Shown one piece after another: positions 1-7,367 of a stretch of DNA of 64,000 nt. Each line of letters begins with the position of its first letter. Within the stretch, counting starts at the first letter, position 1. Where the stretch lies: the NCBI RefSeq assembly GCF_017353185.1, contig NZ_JAFMYV010000010.1:1-64000 (forward strand), given 5' to 3'. Made by a program: the position numbers and the translations under genes. The notes beneath the pieces were generated by a model. It was given only the letters and a program-made list of their open reading frames with translations, did no database searches and had not been told where the DNA came from. Source of the stretch: Fibrella rubiginis (GTDB lineage Bacteria > Bacteroidota > Bacteroidia > Cytophagales > Spirosomataceae).

Positions 1-60
1 GACCTTAGACTTTAGACTTTAAACCTTGAACTTTAGACCTTAAACTTAAAACCCCCTTTC
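1..60. repeat. Half of a heptad-repeat hairpin, 3' of the phospho-sugar mutase gene
   Basis: The first 50 bases are a run of degenerate 7-bp units of the type CTTTAGA/CTTTAAA/CCTTAGA. These match the arms of the hairpins at 3291-3407, 16441-16588 and 24254-24332. Only one arm is visible; its partner would lie before the window. It ends 14 bp from the stop codon of the leftward sugar mutase gene, the same placement as in the other copies. Confidence 0.6.
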
Positions 61-63
61 TCT

Positions 64-1824
64 TTACTTCAAATTCAACTCATCAACCACCTTCTGCACT
101 TTGGTTTTGAGGGCGGCGTAGGTATCGTCGAAGGCTTCTTTATTGGGAAGGGGTTCGTTGACACTGACGTAGAATTTGATCTTCGGTTCTGTACCCGACG
201 GGCGGGCAGACACCTTTGTGCCGTCGGCGGTGAAGATTTGCAGCACGTTTGATGATTCAATGCCGAGTTTGCCCGACTCGATTGCCGACGTTTTTCCCGA
301 TGCCATATCCAGACGAGTCAGGGCATCATAATCATCTACCCGCACTACGGGCGAACCGGCAATGGTCTTGGGTGGGTTGGCCCGGAAATCGGCCATCATC
401 TGCTGAATTTCTTCGGCACCGGCCTTGCCTTTTTTGGTCAGTGACACCAGCGCCTCGTAGTAGAAGCCCGTTTGCTGATACATTTCCATCAGCAGGTCGA
501 ACAGGCTGAGGCCTTTGTCTTTAGCGTCGGCGGTTAGTTCGGCAATCATAGTGCAGGAGGCAATGGCGTCTTTGTCGCGCACAAAATCACCGATCAGGTA
601 ACCGTAGCTCTCTTCGCCGCCGCCAATAAACTGTTCCTTACCTTCCAGTTCCCGAATCACCTGGGCAATGTATTTGAAGCCCGTTAGTGTGTTGTAGCAG
701 GTTACGCCATACTGTTCGCACAGCTTGTCGATGAGGTCGGTGGTGACAATGGTTTTGGCCACGAACTCTTTGCTCGTCAGCTTGCCCGCATCTTTCCAGG
801 CCCGCAACAGGTAGTAGATGATAAGGCTGGCCATCTGATTGCCGTTGAGCAATTCGAAGTCGCCGTGGTGATTTCTGGCCCCAGCACCCACCCGGTCGGC
901 ATCGGGGTCGGTGGCAATGATGAGGTCGGCGTTTTGGTATTGGGCCTGATCCAGGGCCATTTGCATGGCTGCCTTCTCTTCCGGATTCGGCGACTTCACC
1001 GTCGGAAAATTGCCGTCGGGTTTGGCCTGCGCCTCCACCACGCTGACGTTTTTAAAGCCGAGTGCCTCCAGCGCACGGGGCACCAGCGTAATGCCCGTGC
1101 CGTGAATAGGTGTGTAGACAATGTTCAGATCAGCCTGCCGGGCAATGACGCCGGGGTTCACCGCGTTCGATTTCACCCGTTCAATATAGGGCGCGTCGAT
1201 TTCTTCGTCGATGAGTTTGATCTTGCTTTCTACACCCTCAAACTTGATGTCGCTCACCGACTGAATGGCGCTCACCTCGTCTACGATGTTTTTGTCGTGC
1301 GGGGCTACCACCTGCGAGCCGTCGTTCCAGTACACTTTGTAGCCGTTGTACTCGGGCGGGTTGTGCGAAGCCGTTACAACCACGCCGCCCTGACAGCCCA
1401 GTTGCCGGATAGCAAAAGAGAGTTCGGGGGTGGGACGGAGGTCAGAGAAGAGGTATACCTTGATGTTGTTGGCCGAAAAAATGTCGGCGGCGATCCGGGC
1501 AAATTCGGGACTCATCCGCCGGCTGTCGTGGGCAATGGCTACGCTGATATCCTGCCCCGCAAACGACTTGTTGAGGTAATTGGCAAATCCCTGCGTGGCC
1601 GCGCCTACCGTGTAGCGGTTCATCCGGTTCGACCCTACGCCGATTACCCCGCGCAGCCCGCCCGTTCCGAATTCCAGGCTGCGATAAAACGAGTCGGTCA
1701 GTTCGGTAGTATTGCCACTGTCGATCAGGTGTTGAATGGTGGCTTTGGCCTCGGCATCGTAGGGGCCAGATAGCCAGGTATCCACGTTCTGTTGGGTCGT
1801 GGCGTCGAGTTGTTGCGTCGTCAT
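64..1824 (-). CDS. Phospho-sugar mutase (phosphoglucomutase/phosphomannomutase family)
   Basis: A 586-residue cytosolic enzyme of the alpha-D-phosphohexomutase superfamily, expected to interconvert hexose 1- and 6-phosphates for glycogen and cell-wall sugar synthesis. All four signature loops are visible. The phosphoserine loop TASHNP is at residues 151-156 (Ser153), the Mg-binding DPDADR loop at 306-311, the sugar-binding GGGEESYGY loop at 401-409, and the phosphate-binding RPSGTEPKIKFY segment is near the C-terminus. The length fits the long PgcA-type bacterial mutases rather than the 450-residue GlmM/ManB type. The ATG start gives the conserved N-terminus. Exact substrate (glucose or mannose phosphate) cannot be decided from sequence alone. 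The gene is monocistronic as far as visible. Confidence 0.93.
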   Translation of the reverse strand: MTTQQLDATTQQNVDTWLSGPYDAEAKATIQHLIDSGNTTELTDSFYRSLEFGTGGLRGVIGVGSNRMNRYTVGAATQGFANYLNKSFAGQDISVAIAHDSRRMSPEFARIAADIFSANNIKVYLFSDLRPTPELSFAIRQLGCQGGVVVTASHNPPEYNGYKVYWNDGSQVVAPHDKNIVDEVSAIQSVSDIKFEGVESKIKLIDEEIDAPYIERVKSNAVNPGVIARQADLNIVYTPIHGTGITLVPRALEALGFKNVSVVEAQAKPDGNFPTVKSPNPEEKAAMQMALDQAQYQNADLIIATDPDADRVGAGARNHHGDFELLNGNQMASLIIYYLLRAWKDAGKLTSKEFVAKTIVTTDLIDKLCEQYGVTCYNTLTGFKYIAQVIRELEGKEQFIGGGEESYGYLIGDFVRDKDAIASCTMIAELTADAKDKGLSLFDLLMEMYQQTGFYYEALVSLTKKGKAGAEEIQQMMADFRANPPKTIAGSPVVRVDDYDALTRLDMASGKTSAIESGKLGIESSNVLQIFTADGTKVSARPSGTEPKIKFYVSVNEPLPNKEAFDDTYAALKTKVQKVVDELNLK

Positions 1825-1876
1825 TGGGAATTGAATTATTGAGAGTCAAGAATTTAAATCATTGAAAATCAGAAAT

Positions 1877-2080
1877 TTATCTTTTGCTAAAGCCAGAGTC
1901 ATTCTTTAATCGGTGCAATTCAGCCTCGGTTTTCTCTGGAAAATGATTGCGCAGACCTCCTTTGAAAAGCTGCCTACTAAACGCTGACAACTCAACTGCC
2001 TTCAGTAACCGCTGTTCTGGGGTCATACTACGTAGTATAGCCAGATACTGCTGGTGGTTTGGAGGTGGCTTCGGGTTCAT
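1877..2080 (-). CDS. Small hypothetical protein (67 aa)
   Basis: The ORF can be extended upstream to 2194, but the ATG at 2080 gives a compact 67-residue protein. It contains a TPEQRLLKAVELSAFSRQLF-like helical segment that resembles the small helical proteins often found beside nucleotidyltransferase-like genes. I recall that family type but cannot confirm it here. The protein is charged and soluble, with no signal peptide. The C-terminus looks short (ends NDSGFSKR), and the in-frame upstream extension is Ala/Pro-rich and protein-like. The locus may therefore be a remnant of a longer or two-gene module. No function is assigned. Confidence 0.5.
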   Translation of the reverse strand: MNPKPPPNHQQYLAILRSMTPEQRLLKAVELSAFSRQLFKGGLRNHFPEKTEAELHRLKNDSGFSKR

Positions 2081-2392
2081 TGCTGCTTGTTCTGCTGGCA
2101 AGTTACGGTCTGCCGCCGTAGCCCGCAATCCGGTGGGTAAGGAAGTAAATTTGACGCTGACGATTGATGGAAATGCCCTCTGCCACGCCCTCAATTGCCA
2201 ACCCGGCGATTTGTTAGCCCACGTGCCGGAAGGAGCCGTGAAGGTGTAGGGTATGACCGTGCAGACATGGACATAAAGGCCCAGCGGGTCTTTATGTCAA
2301 CTCACCATGTTCCAAGTAATCCTAACGACGCAAGCCCTTTACACCTTGAACCGCAGCAGCGGACCGCTTTAACCGTTGAACTCACTTTCCTC
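2081..2392. other. Intergenic region without a recognisable gene
   Basis: About 310 bp between a small leftward gene and a rightward secreted protein gene. Open frames on both strands run into this stretch, but neither has a convincing start or family match. It may hold decayed coding sequence continuous with the 67-residue gene at 1877-2080. No clear -7 box or long hairpin was seen. Confidence 0.4.
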
Positions 2393-3181
2393 ATGCCCCG
2401 TTTGCCTCTTACCCTCGCGCTTTGTCTGTTTACACTGAGCCTTTTTGCTCAGAACAGGACCTACACCTACCTGATTTATCATAAACTCTCGCCGGGCCTA
2501 ACCGTGCAGGACGCCTTACCCGTGGAGCGCGAATGGCGGGCGGTGAATCAGGCCGCGGTGGATGAAGGCAACATGATTGGCTGGTACATGATGGCCAAAC
2601 AGATGACCTCAAACCCCAATTCAACCGAGTACGACTATGTAACGGTGATCGTGACGCCAACCATGAACATTAAAGGAGGCTCACCGGTGGCGATGACCAA
2701 ACTTTATGGTGATAGTGTGCAGACGCGCATGGACAACCTGAACAAACGCGACCGCGCTACTGCCCCCGTCGTGAAAATGGAGGTGTGGGAGAACCCCGAT
2801 GCCTACACGTTCAGCCCCGATTTTACGCCCTCAGCAACGCCCGTGGTGGTGCTGAATTATATGAAGCCCTACGACCCGAAAGCGGCCTGGGCCGACCTGC
2901 TCGACCCCATGAAAACCTGGGCCACAAGCCGACTGAAAGACAACTCACTAAGTGGCTGGGCTTTCTCAAGACTTATTCTGCCCAACGGCAGCGAAAAAGG
3001 CTACAGTTTGCTCATAGCACAGGTGGGTACCACTGCAACCAGTATAGCTAATCCGCTGGTTATCAATACCGAATCGATAAAAGCCTACACTCAATCCAGG
3101 CAAACGTTTGACGTGGTCCGGCAGGAGGTATTTCGTATTATGGAGTTTACAACCCGTCCAAAAACAGCGGCAAACAAGTAA
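2393..3181 (+). CDS. Secreted hypothetical protein with two similar halves
   Basis: A 262-residue protein. The ORF is open from 2195, but the ATG at 2393 directly precedes a clear Sec signal peptide (MPRLPLTLALCLFTLSLFAQ, cleavage after FAQ), so this start is chosen. The mature part appears to be two similar alpha/beta units. An 'EW...GW...P.STEYDYVTVIV' stretch (about residues 50-95) recurs as a 'TW...GW...P.GSEKGYSLLIAQV' stretch (about 165-210). This is reminiscent of tandem ferredoxin-like Dabb/NIPSNAP folds. The similarity to that fold is inferred by eye, and no enzymatic motif is seen. The gene is followed by a long hairpin repeat and converges with the ligase-like gene. Confidence 0.65.
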   Translation: MPRLPLTLALCLFTLSLFAQNRTYTYLIYHKLSPGLTVQDALPVEREWRAVNQAAVDEGNMIGWYMMAKQMTSNPNSTEYDYVTVIVTPTMNIKGGSPVAMTKLYGDSVQTRMDNLNKRDRATAPVVKMEVWENPDAYTFSPDFTPSATPVVVLNYMKPYDPKAAWADLLDPMKTWATSRLKDNSLSGWAFSRLILPNGSEKGYSLLIAQVGTTATSIANPLVINTESIKAYTQSRQTFDVVRQEVFRIMEFTTRPKTAANK

Positions 3182-3290
3182 CAGTCAGCGCCCTGTTCAT
3201 ACTTATAGTTGATTCAGACAAAAGCCTGACTTTGCCATAATCGCCAACGGTAATACTGAGGTTGATACTGGATTTGGTTAGCCTGTTTAG

Positions 3291-3407
3291 TGGAAGTTTA
3301 AAGTCTAAAGTTTAATGTCTAAAGTTGAGTGACGCAAGAGCATGCTTGCCGCATCGGCGGACCGGTCAGCCAACTTTAGACAGTAGACTTTGGACTTTAA
3401 ACTTCCA
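3291..3407. repeat. Long inverted repeat (37-bp arms, heptad units) between converging genes
   Basis: Arms 3291-3327 and 3371-3407 pair at 34 of 37 positions. Each arm carries consecutive 7-bp units (AAAGTCT, AAAGTTT, AATGTCT, AAAGTTG). The right arm abuts the ligase-like stop codon at 3408. The 43-bp loop holds a CCGCATCGGCGGACCGG stretch that resembles the repeat inside the hybrid kinase gene at 50721-50856. It probably acts as a bidirectional transcript end, by position only. Confidence 0.85.
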
Positions 3408-5078
3408 TTAAACGTACCGTTCCGTGATGTGCCGTGCTCGTTGGGCAGTCTCCAGCAATAACGGATGGCGTGGCGTAGCCAGGGCCTCCTCCAGTTCGGC
3501 GAGGGTGTCTTTGAACAAAAAATGCACCGGCACCTCGTGCGTTTCCATCTTCGATTTCAGGTATACCATCCGGGGCAGCGTGTCGCCCTGGGCGGCGGCG
3601 GCGTTGTATTCGCCTTTCGCGCGGGTCCAGTCGTCGTCGGTGGGGCCGAAGTGGATGCGCTGTTCGGGTAGGGGGGTGGCCAGGCGGGCGGCAAGGCGTT
3701 CGTCGAGGTCAGCCAGCATTTGTTTCAGCCGGAATGTGTCTTTGCCCGTCCGAATCCGTTCGCGTAGCGATTGCCGGATGAGGTACGTCAGCGAATCGCT
3801 CAGGTTCATGCCAATCTCCACCATCTGCTTGAAAATTAGTGACGTAGGCGACATACCTGGAATGGTGTTCGGGTCGTGGAGCAATACGCGTTGCGCCTCC
3901 CTCGGTTCGTCGCCACGAGCCGGGCCTTCGGGCGTCAGGAACCCGTCGATGCGTGAATAGACGTTGATACCCAATTTTGTAAATACCTGCTCGACGGCCA
4001 GTTGAATAGCCCGGTTGTTTTCCAGGCTAGTCCCTACTGGAATTCGCTTTTTAGCTACGCTGGTGAGGTATTTGGTTTCGTAATCAAACGCTTCGGCGTT
4101 GAAGATTTCGGTGGGGGGAAGCGCCACAGCCCTACCGTCGTCGTCCTGAATCACGCCACACGAAAACTCCTGTCCGTTGATGAATTCTTCAAATAGCAGT
4201 TCGTCTTCGGCGTTGATAGAGGCCAGCGTAAGCGTGGTTGTTTTGGCGTCGTCGGCGAATCCATCGAGGGTGCTGATGAGTTCGGCGGGGCCGGTGACGT
4301 ACTCGCCCGTATTCTCGATCACGAGCGGGTAACCGATTGTAGCGCTGAGTGTGGTAGTCCGCTGAGCGTAGTCGCGCTTGGCCTGCTCATCCAGCTTCTC
4401 CCAGTCCGACAGGCCGATCTGCGTGGTGAAAAAGCACTGATTCACAGCCCGCTGGAAGAGGGCGAAGTCGTTGTCACGCACAATGGCCACCCCGATAGAC
4501 GACCCCTGGTGCGGGGCTTTCACCACAATAGGCAAACCCAGGTGGCTTACCAGCGAGGCGAAAAACGCTTCCTGATCGGCCCCTTGCCAGGCGTCGCGGC
4601 TGATGGTAGCGGTTTTTTTCTCCTGCCCGTTCACCAGCGCAATGAGGTGATTTTGCAGGATCTTGTTGATCCCCAGCCCCGACCCCAGAATACCGGGTCC
4701 GGTGTAGGGCATTTTATGCCATTCCAGCAGTCCCTGAATAGCGCCGTCTTCGCAGTCGGGACCGTGCATGGCCAGAAACGCCATGTCGAAGTGCTCTTCA
4801 AACCACTCAGGTTCAATGCGTTCGCCAGGAATGGCTTCGTCGCCATCTTCCAGCGACTCATCATACACCGAGAAACCGTCGAGCTTGGGCAGCGAGTCGC
4901 GGATGCCGGCATGTTGCAGGAAATCAGGCTCTACGATATAGAACCGTCCCCAGCCACTCACGAACACCAATACCGGCTCAAACAGGGCTTTATTGAGGTT
5001 GGCCAGGGCCGTGCGCCCCCCCGCAAATGATACGTCGCGCTCTCGCGATGGTCCACCAAAGAATATTCCGATGCGCAT
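3408..5078 (-). CDS. D-alanine--D-alanine ligase-like ATP-grasp enzyme, unusually long
   Basis: A 556-residue protein starting at the ATG at 5078. The longer ORF to 5180 is only translated hairpin sequence. The N-terminal MRIGIFFGGPSRERDVSF is the typical Ddl start. The AMHGPDCEDGAIQG, YTGPGILGSGLGINK and GQEFSCGVI segments follow the Ddl/ATP-grasp order, and HDPNTIPGMSPTSLIF corresponds to the catalytic EVNTLPGMTP-type loop of Ddl. Expected activity is ATP-dependent ligation of two D-alanines for peptidoglycan. Ddl is usually 300-370 residues. The extra length lies in a central insertion (about residues 205-300) and a C-terminal extension of roughly 120 residues. The substrate may therefore differ. 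The gene lies downstream of the nucleoside transporter with a long hairpin between them. Confidence 0.85.
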   Translation of the reverse strand: MRIGIFFGGPSRERDVSFAGGRTALANLNKALFEPVLVFVSGWGRFYIVEPDFLQHAGIRDSLPKLDGFSVYDESLEDGDEAIPGERIEPEWFEEHFDMAFLAMHGPDCEDGAIQGLLEWHKMPYTGPGILGSGLGINKILQNHLIALVNGQEKKTATISRDAWQGADQEAFFASLVSHLGLPIVVKAPHQGSSIGVAIVRDNDFALFQRAVNQCFFTTQIGLSDWEKLDEQAKRDYAQRTTTLSATIGYPLVIENTGEYVTGPAELISTLDGFADDAKTTTLTLASINAEDELLFEEFINGQEFSCGVIQDDDGRAVALPPTEIFNAEAFDYETKYLTSVAKKRIPVGTSLENNRAIQLAVEQVFTKLGINVYSRIDGFLTPEGPARGDEPREAQRVLLHDPNTIPGMSPTSLIFKQMVEIGMNLSDSLTYLIRQSLRERIRTGKDTFRLKQMLADLDERLAARLATPLPEQRIHFGPTDDDWTRAKGEYNAAAAQGDTLPRMVYLKSKMETHEVPVHFLFKDTLAELEEALATPRHPLLLETAQRARHITERYV

Positions 5079-5092
5079 AAAAAAAGTGAATT

Positions 5093-5223
5093 GTGAATGA
5101 GCGAATGAGTGACGGTCCGGCGTTCCGGTGAGTGAATGTTCTGAACCGCTTCGCGGTGTATAATTAGTAATGCCGAACATTCACTCACCGGAACGCCGGA
5201 CCGTCACTCATTCGCTCATTCAC
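5093..5223. repeat. Perfect 49-bp inverted repeat between transporter stop and ligase start
   Basis: Arms 5093-5141 and 5175-5223 are perfect reverse complements across 49 bp. The outer part consists of 8-bp units (GAATGAGC, GAATGAGT) and the inner part is GC-rich (GACGGTCCGGCG, then TTCCGGTGAGTGAAT). The loop contains ACCGCTTCGCGGT, itself a small stem. The right arm ends 4 bp before the nucleoside transporter stop codon. Almost the same arm sequence recurs at 57475-57592. Confidence 0.92.
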
Positions 5224-5227
5224 TCAT

Positions 5228-6466
5228 TTACAAAAGGAGTCCCGCCAGTGTAGCCGACATGTAGCTGGCTAATGTGCCACAGATGAGCGCTTTAAAACCC
5301 AGTTTAGCCAGGTCGGTGCGCCGTCCGGGAGCCAGTTCGCCAATGCCACCGATTTGGATGGCGATAGACGAAAAGTTGGCGAACCCGCACAACGCGAAGC
5401 TGGTGATGGCAATGGTTTTAGGATCTAGCGTTGACTTTATCTTGACCAGCTCGATGTAGGCCACAAACTCGTTGACCACCATTTTGGTACCCATCAGGGC
5501 ACCGGCGGCTTCTACATCTTTACCCGGTACGCCCATGGCAAAAGCAAACACCGAAAACAGTTTGCCCAGCAGGTAGTTCAGGCTCAACTGCGGAAACCCG
5601 GCTATGCTACCTGCTTTACCCAACAGCATGTCAATCAGTGCGATAAGGGCGATAAAACCAATCAGCATGGCAATCACGTTCAGGCCTACTTTCAAGCCTT
5701 CAGACGCCCCGCTGGCAATTGCATCGACGAGGTTAGCGTGTGATTTTTTGATTTCCAGCTTTACAACCCCCTGTGTGGTAGAGACTTCTGTTTCAGGAAA
5801 CACAATTTTCGAGATCACCAGCGCCCCCGGTGCGGCCATGATACTGGCTGCCAGCAGGTAGGGGGCCGGTACGCCCAGCGAGATATATACGGCCAGTACC
5901 CCGCCCGCAATACAGGCGAAGCTACCCGCCATGGAGGCCAGCAACTCGGAGTTGGTCATGGTGGGCAAATAAGGCTTGATCATGATCTGCGCTTCAACCT
6001 GCCCCACAAACGTGCTGGCCACGTTGGAAAGGGCCTCGGCCCCGCTCACGCCCATGAGCCATTTCATGACCCGCGCCATCAGGGCCACAATACGCTGCAT
6101 GATGCCGAGGTAATAGAAAATGTTGACCAGCACCGCCACGAAGATGATGGTGGGAATCACCTTAAAGAAGAAGACGAAATCGTTGCCATTGCCAAATGCC
6201 CGCGACATCAGCCCTGTTTTTACGAGCGGACCAAAGACAAATTCGGCACCACGGTCGGCGTTGAGCAGCGTTTTGTTAACCAGAAAACCGAGATACTCGA
6301 AGACCTGCTTACCAGTTTCGGTTTTCAACACAAACACGGCCAGGCCAAATTGAAGGGCCAGTCCAACACCCACAGTGCGGTAGTTGATGGCTCGGCGGTT
6401 GTTCGACATGGCGAAGGCAATGCCTAAAATGAGGGCAATGCCCAGTAATCCGGTAAAACGCTCCAT
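5228..6466 (-). CDS. Concentrative nucleoside transporter (CNT/NupC family)
   Basis: A 412-residue inner-membrane protein with about ten hydrophobic segments, starting at the ATG at 6466. It is expected to import nucleosides by proton or sodium symport. The order fits the family: an N-terminal GLLGIALILGIAFAMSNNRR region, then the central segment with FVGQVEAQIMIKPYL, then GVPAPYLLAASIMAAPGALVISKI, then the C-terminal FANFSSIAIQIGGIGELAP gate region. The (F/S)VGQ-E-P and NFSSI motifs match CNT nucleoside-binding helices. No purine or pyrimidine salvage gene adjoins it, so the preferred nucleoside is unknown. It ends next to the long hairpin at 5093-5223. Confidence 0.93.
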   Translation of the reverse strand: MERFTGLLGIALILGIAFAMSNNRRAINYRTVGVGLALQFGLAVFVLKTETGKQVFEYLGFLVNKTLLNADRGAEFVFGPLVKTGLMSRAFGNGNDFVFFFKVIPTIIFVAVLVNIFYYLGIMQRIVALMARVMKWLMGVSGAEALSNVASTFVGQVEAQIMIKPYLPTMTNSELLASMAGSFACIAGGVLAVYISLGVPAPYLLAASIMAAPGALVISKIVFPETEVSTTQGVVKLEIKKSHANLVDAIASGASEGLKVGLNVIAMLIGFIALIALIDMLLGKAGSIAGFPQLSLNYLLGKLFSVFAFAMGVPGKDVEAAGALMGTKMVVNEFVAYIELVKIKSTLDPKTIAITSFALCGFANFSSIAIQIGGIGELAPGRRTDLAKLGFKALICGTLASYMSATLAGLLL

Positions 6467-6668
6467 GCGGTGATTGGCGGTACGAAGAAGAGAGGCCCGT
6501 TGCGGCGTATCCGCTTGTTAATGGGCGGGCGAAGATACAAAAAACGGTCGGTCTGAAGACGGACCGGGCGAGGGTATTGCCGATAAGCCTATGGATTCAC
6601 GCTCCAAGTCCTGATCAGGTTTGCGGGATTAACGGGGAGCCTGATGAAATCGAGACGAGCCACAAACT

Positions 6669-7307
6669 TTATTTATTTATCTGTAAGTCAGCCACATATA
6701 CGCGCCAGCTAATCGCGCTGATCCAGCCTAGTACAGCCAGAAACGTAAATTTTTGAACAACAGGTAACCAGTTGAGGTGCCAGGGTAAGTGGTAAATGAC
6801 GTTATTGAGCAGGACCAATAACAGACAGATACCGCCTACTGCCAGTAACTTAACATACCGCCCTTGATACAGACCAAGCAAGGTGAGCAGAAATGGAGGC
6901 AGGGCCAATATGCCGGTGAGGTTGATGGCCGCGTCGTGGTAAGCCGAGGCGACAAACGGGGCTACGAGCATGGCCGTTACGCCGGGGTACTGCATTAACG
7001 TTCGAAGCTGTCGCGGTTGCGTAAACAAACGGGGTAACGTAAGCCAGAAAACGGCGAGGCTTACGCAAAGCACCAGCATGGCTACCGTAGCAACTGGCGC
7101 AGCGGGGTTTGCCTGACCATTTTTGGCAATCTCGCCGGTCAGGTCGCACCAATAGTTGGTGAGCCAGTTGAAGCCAACGGCAGTAGGGTGGGCGTTGGAA
7201 CCGCCCGGATATAGCACCGTGGCCCATCCGTATAGCCCCAGAAACAAACCGATACCCAGCAAGGGTACTAGTGACAGGCGAAAACGATATAGGGAAGGAA
7301 CTGCCAT
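6669..7307 (-). CDS. Integral membrane protein, DUF998-like
   Basis: A 212-residue protein with about six predicted hydrophobic spans: near residues 13-35, 70-92, 105-125, 130-150, 155-172 and 180-200. The first extracytoplasmic loop contains YPGGS...FNWLTNYWCDLTG, which resembles the loop after TM1 in DUF998-type membrane proteins. No transport or catalytic motif is seen. It lies immediately downstream of lepA in the same direction. A 15-bp perfect hairpin (7316-7347) separates the two and ends 8 bp before this start codon. Function is unknown, and the DUF998 assignment is by appearance. Confidence 0.6.
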   Translation of the reverse strand: MAVPSLYRFRLSLVPLLGIGLFLGLYGWATVLYPGGSNAHPTAVGFNWLTNYWCDLTGEIAKNGQANPAAPVATVAMLVLCVSLAVFWLTLPRLFTQPRQLRTLMQYPGVTAMLVAPFVASAYHDAAINLTGILALPPFLLTLLGLYQGRYVKLLAVGGICLLLVLLNNVIYHLPWHLNWLPVVQKFTFLAVLGWISAISWRVYVADLQINK

Positions 7308-7315
7308 CGTTTAAC

Positions 7316-7347
7316 AGAAACCCCATTGAGTGCTCAATGGGGTTTCT
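7316..7347 (-). terminator. Perfect 15-bp hairpin after lepA
   Basis: AGAAACCCCATTGAG, a TG spacer and CTCAATGGGGTTTCT form a perfect stem 20 bp after the lepA stop codon and 8 bp before the next ATG. No strong U-run follows on the lepA strand. It could be a terminator, or a structure in the leader of the membrane protein gene. Confidence 0.65.
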
Positions 7348-7367
7348 AATATCGCTTTACTGGCTGA

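Noticed and set aside
865..1773. A 302-codon frame opposite the phospho-sugar mutase gene
   Set aside because: It is antisense to a well-supported enzyme gene and shows no domain of its own. Long antisense frames are expected from codon bias at this base composition.
5079..5180. N-terminal extension of the D-Ala-D-Ala ligase-like protein
   Set aside because: The extra codons are the hairpin at 5093-5223. The conserved N-terminus begins at 5078.
5093..5223. Long inverted repeats read as insertion-sequence ends
   Set aside because: The arms are only tens of bases apart, and no transposase or target duplication lies between or next to them.
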